This document shows positions 41,533-41,710 of a stretch of 41,710 bases of DNA, piece by piece. Within the stretch, counting starts at the first letter, position 1. Each line of letters opens with the position of its first letter. The notes beneath the pieces are model-generated. The model did not search any database, had not been told where the DNA came from, and saw nothing but the letters and a program-made list of their open reading frames with translations. Made by a program: the position numbers and the translations under genes. This DNA comes from Alphaproteobacteria bacterium (GTDB lineage Bacteria; Pseudomonadota; Alphaproteobacteria; UBA8366; GCA-2717185): assembly GCA_040905865.1 (NCBI GenBank), contig JBBDQU010000006.1:17592-59301 (forward strand), in the 5' to 3' direction.

Positions 41533-41567
41533 ATCCCTGACCTCCGTGAAAGGGAGAAAACAGGAAT

Positions 41568-41595
41568 ATTATACTATAACGGGTTAAAAGTCAAA
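41568..41595 (-). promoter_or_regulatory. Promoter of the terminase-like gene
   Basis: On the minus strand, TTTGAC (41590-41595) and a perfect TATAAT (41568-41573) are 16 bp apart, about 36 bp before the start codon. It sits in an AT-rich patch unlike the surrounding DNA. Confidence 0.6.
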
Positions 41596-41672
41596 TACCT
41601 GCCTTGCCGGTATCGGAAATACGGTGAAATACATAATTTTAACTGGGAAAATAAAAATGCACTGACAATCAT

Positions 41673-41710
41673 CTAGGCGGCCTCCCCGACGGATGCGACA
41701 GTTTCGTTTG
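41673..41710 (-). CDS. 3' end of a leftward gene, partial
   Basis: The minus strand entering from the right edge reads NETVASVGEAA and then TAG at 41673-41675. The composition suits the end of a normal high-GC gene, and non-coding AT-rich DNA begins right after it. Only 12 codons are visible, so no function can be given. Confidence 0.4.
   Translation of the reverse strand, partial: NETVASVGEAA

Overview
The window reads as a high-GC alphaproteobacterial chromosome. The evidence is a MipZ-type division ATPase, a phasin next to clpS-clpA, a DacA-like carboxypeptidase with a SPOR tail, and gene and codon style typical of Rhodospirillales-like bacteria. That order-level placement is inference. 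I saw no rRNA, tRNA or CRISPR array. Composition is fairly uniform except for two visibly AT-richer accessory stretches (about 7.6-10.45 kb and 28.36-30.5 kb) and a short AT-rich patch at the right end.

Layout. 1-7.5 kb is metabolic. It holds a truncated M20-type amidohydrolase divergent from an agmatinase-family ureohydrolase, an SDR, a DUF6306 ferritin-like gene with 5-formyl-THF cyclo-ligase, a LysR regulator over a clean palindromic operator, an iron-storage pair (bfd under a Fur-box-like site, and bfr), a hydratase and a family III CoA-transferase. 7.7-10.3 kb is a compact type II restriction-modification island (vsr, C5 methyltransferase, predicted endonuclease). 10.4-10.95 kb is non-coding and carries five short arrays, each of three 10-bp direct repeats, the most unusual structure in the window. 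11-18.8 kb holds two FemAB/GNAT-like transferases, a tiny membrane peptide, clpA, clpS, a phasin with a clear terminator, and a D,D-carboxypeptidase. 18.8-22.4 kb is a sugar-nucleotide cluster (galU, ugd, phosphomannomutase) supplying UDP-glucose, UDP-glucuronate and mannose-1-phosphate. 22.5-26.9 kb is a tightly packed run of molybdopterin oxidoreductase, mipZ, a VWA protein and a membrane J-protein.

27-30.5 kb holds a lipoprotein and an SDR whose 3' end is duplicated about 1.4 kb downstream as a frameshifted fragment. Between the two copies sits an AT-rich gene of unknown function, followed by a CatB/Vat-like acetyltransferase. 30.5-37.2 kb is a leftward series: YgfZ, a class III cyclase, a thiolase, an AcuI-like reductase and an FAD oxidoreductase. 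37.3-40.2 kb is a rightward glycan cluster: a glycosyltransferase family 9 gene cut off after 47 codons, a GT4 glycosyltransferase and an asparagine synthase, overlapping by one base at each junction. 40.3-40.86 kb is repeat-rich and includes inverted relatives of the 10-bp arrays. The window ends with a lone phage terminase small-subunit-like gene behind a good promoter and the last codons of another leftward gene.

The main candidates for something undescribed are the triple-decamer arrays (10486-10917, with relatives at 40492-40521 and 40828-40857), the AT-rich unknown gene inside the split SDR repeat, and the restriction enzyme with a Q-x-K active-site variant.
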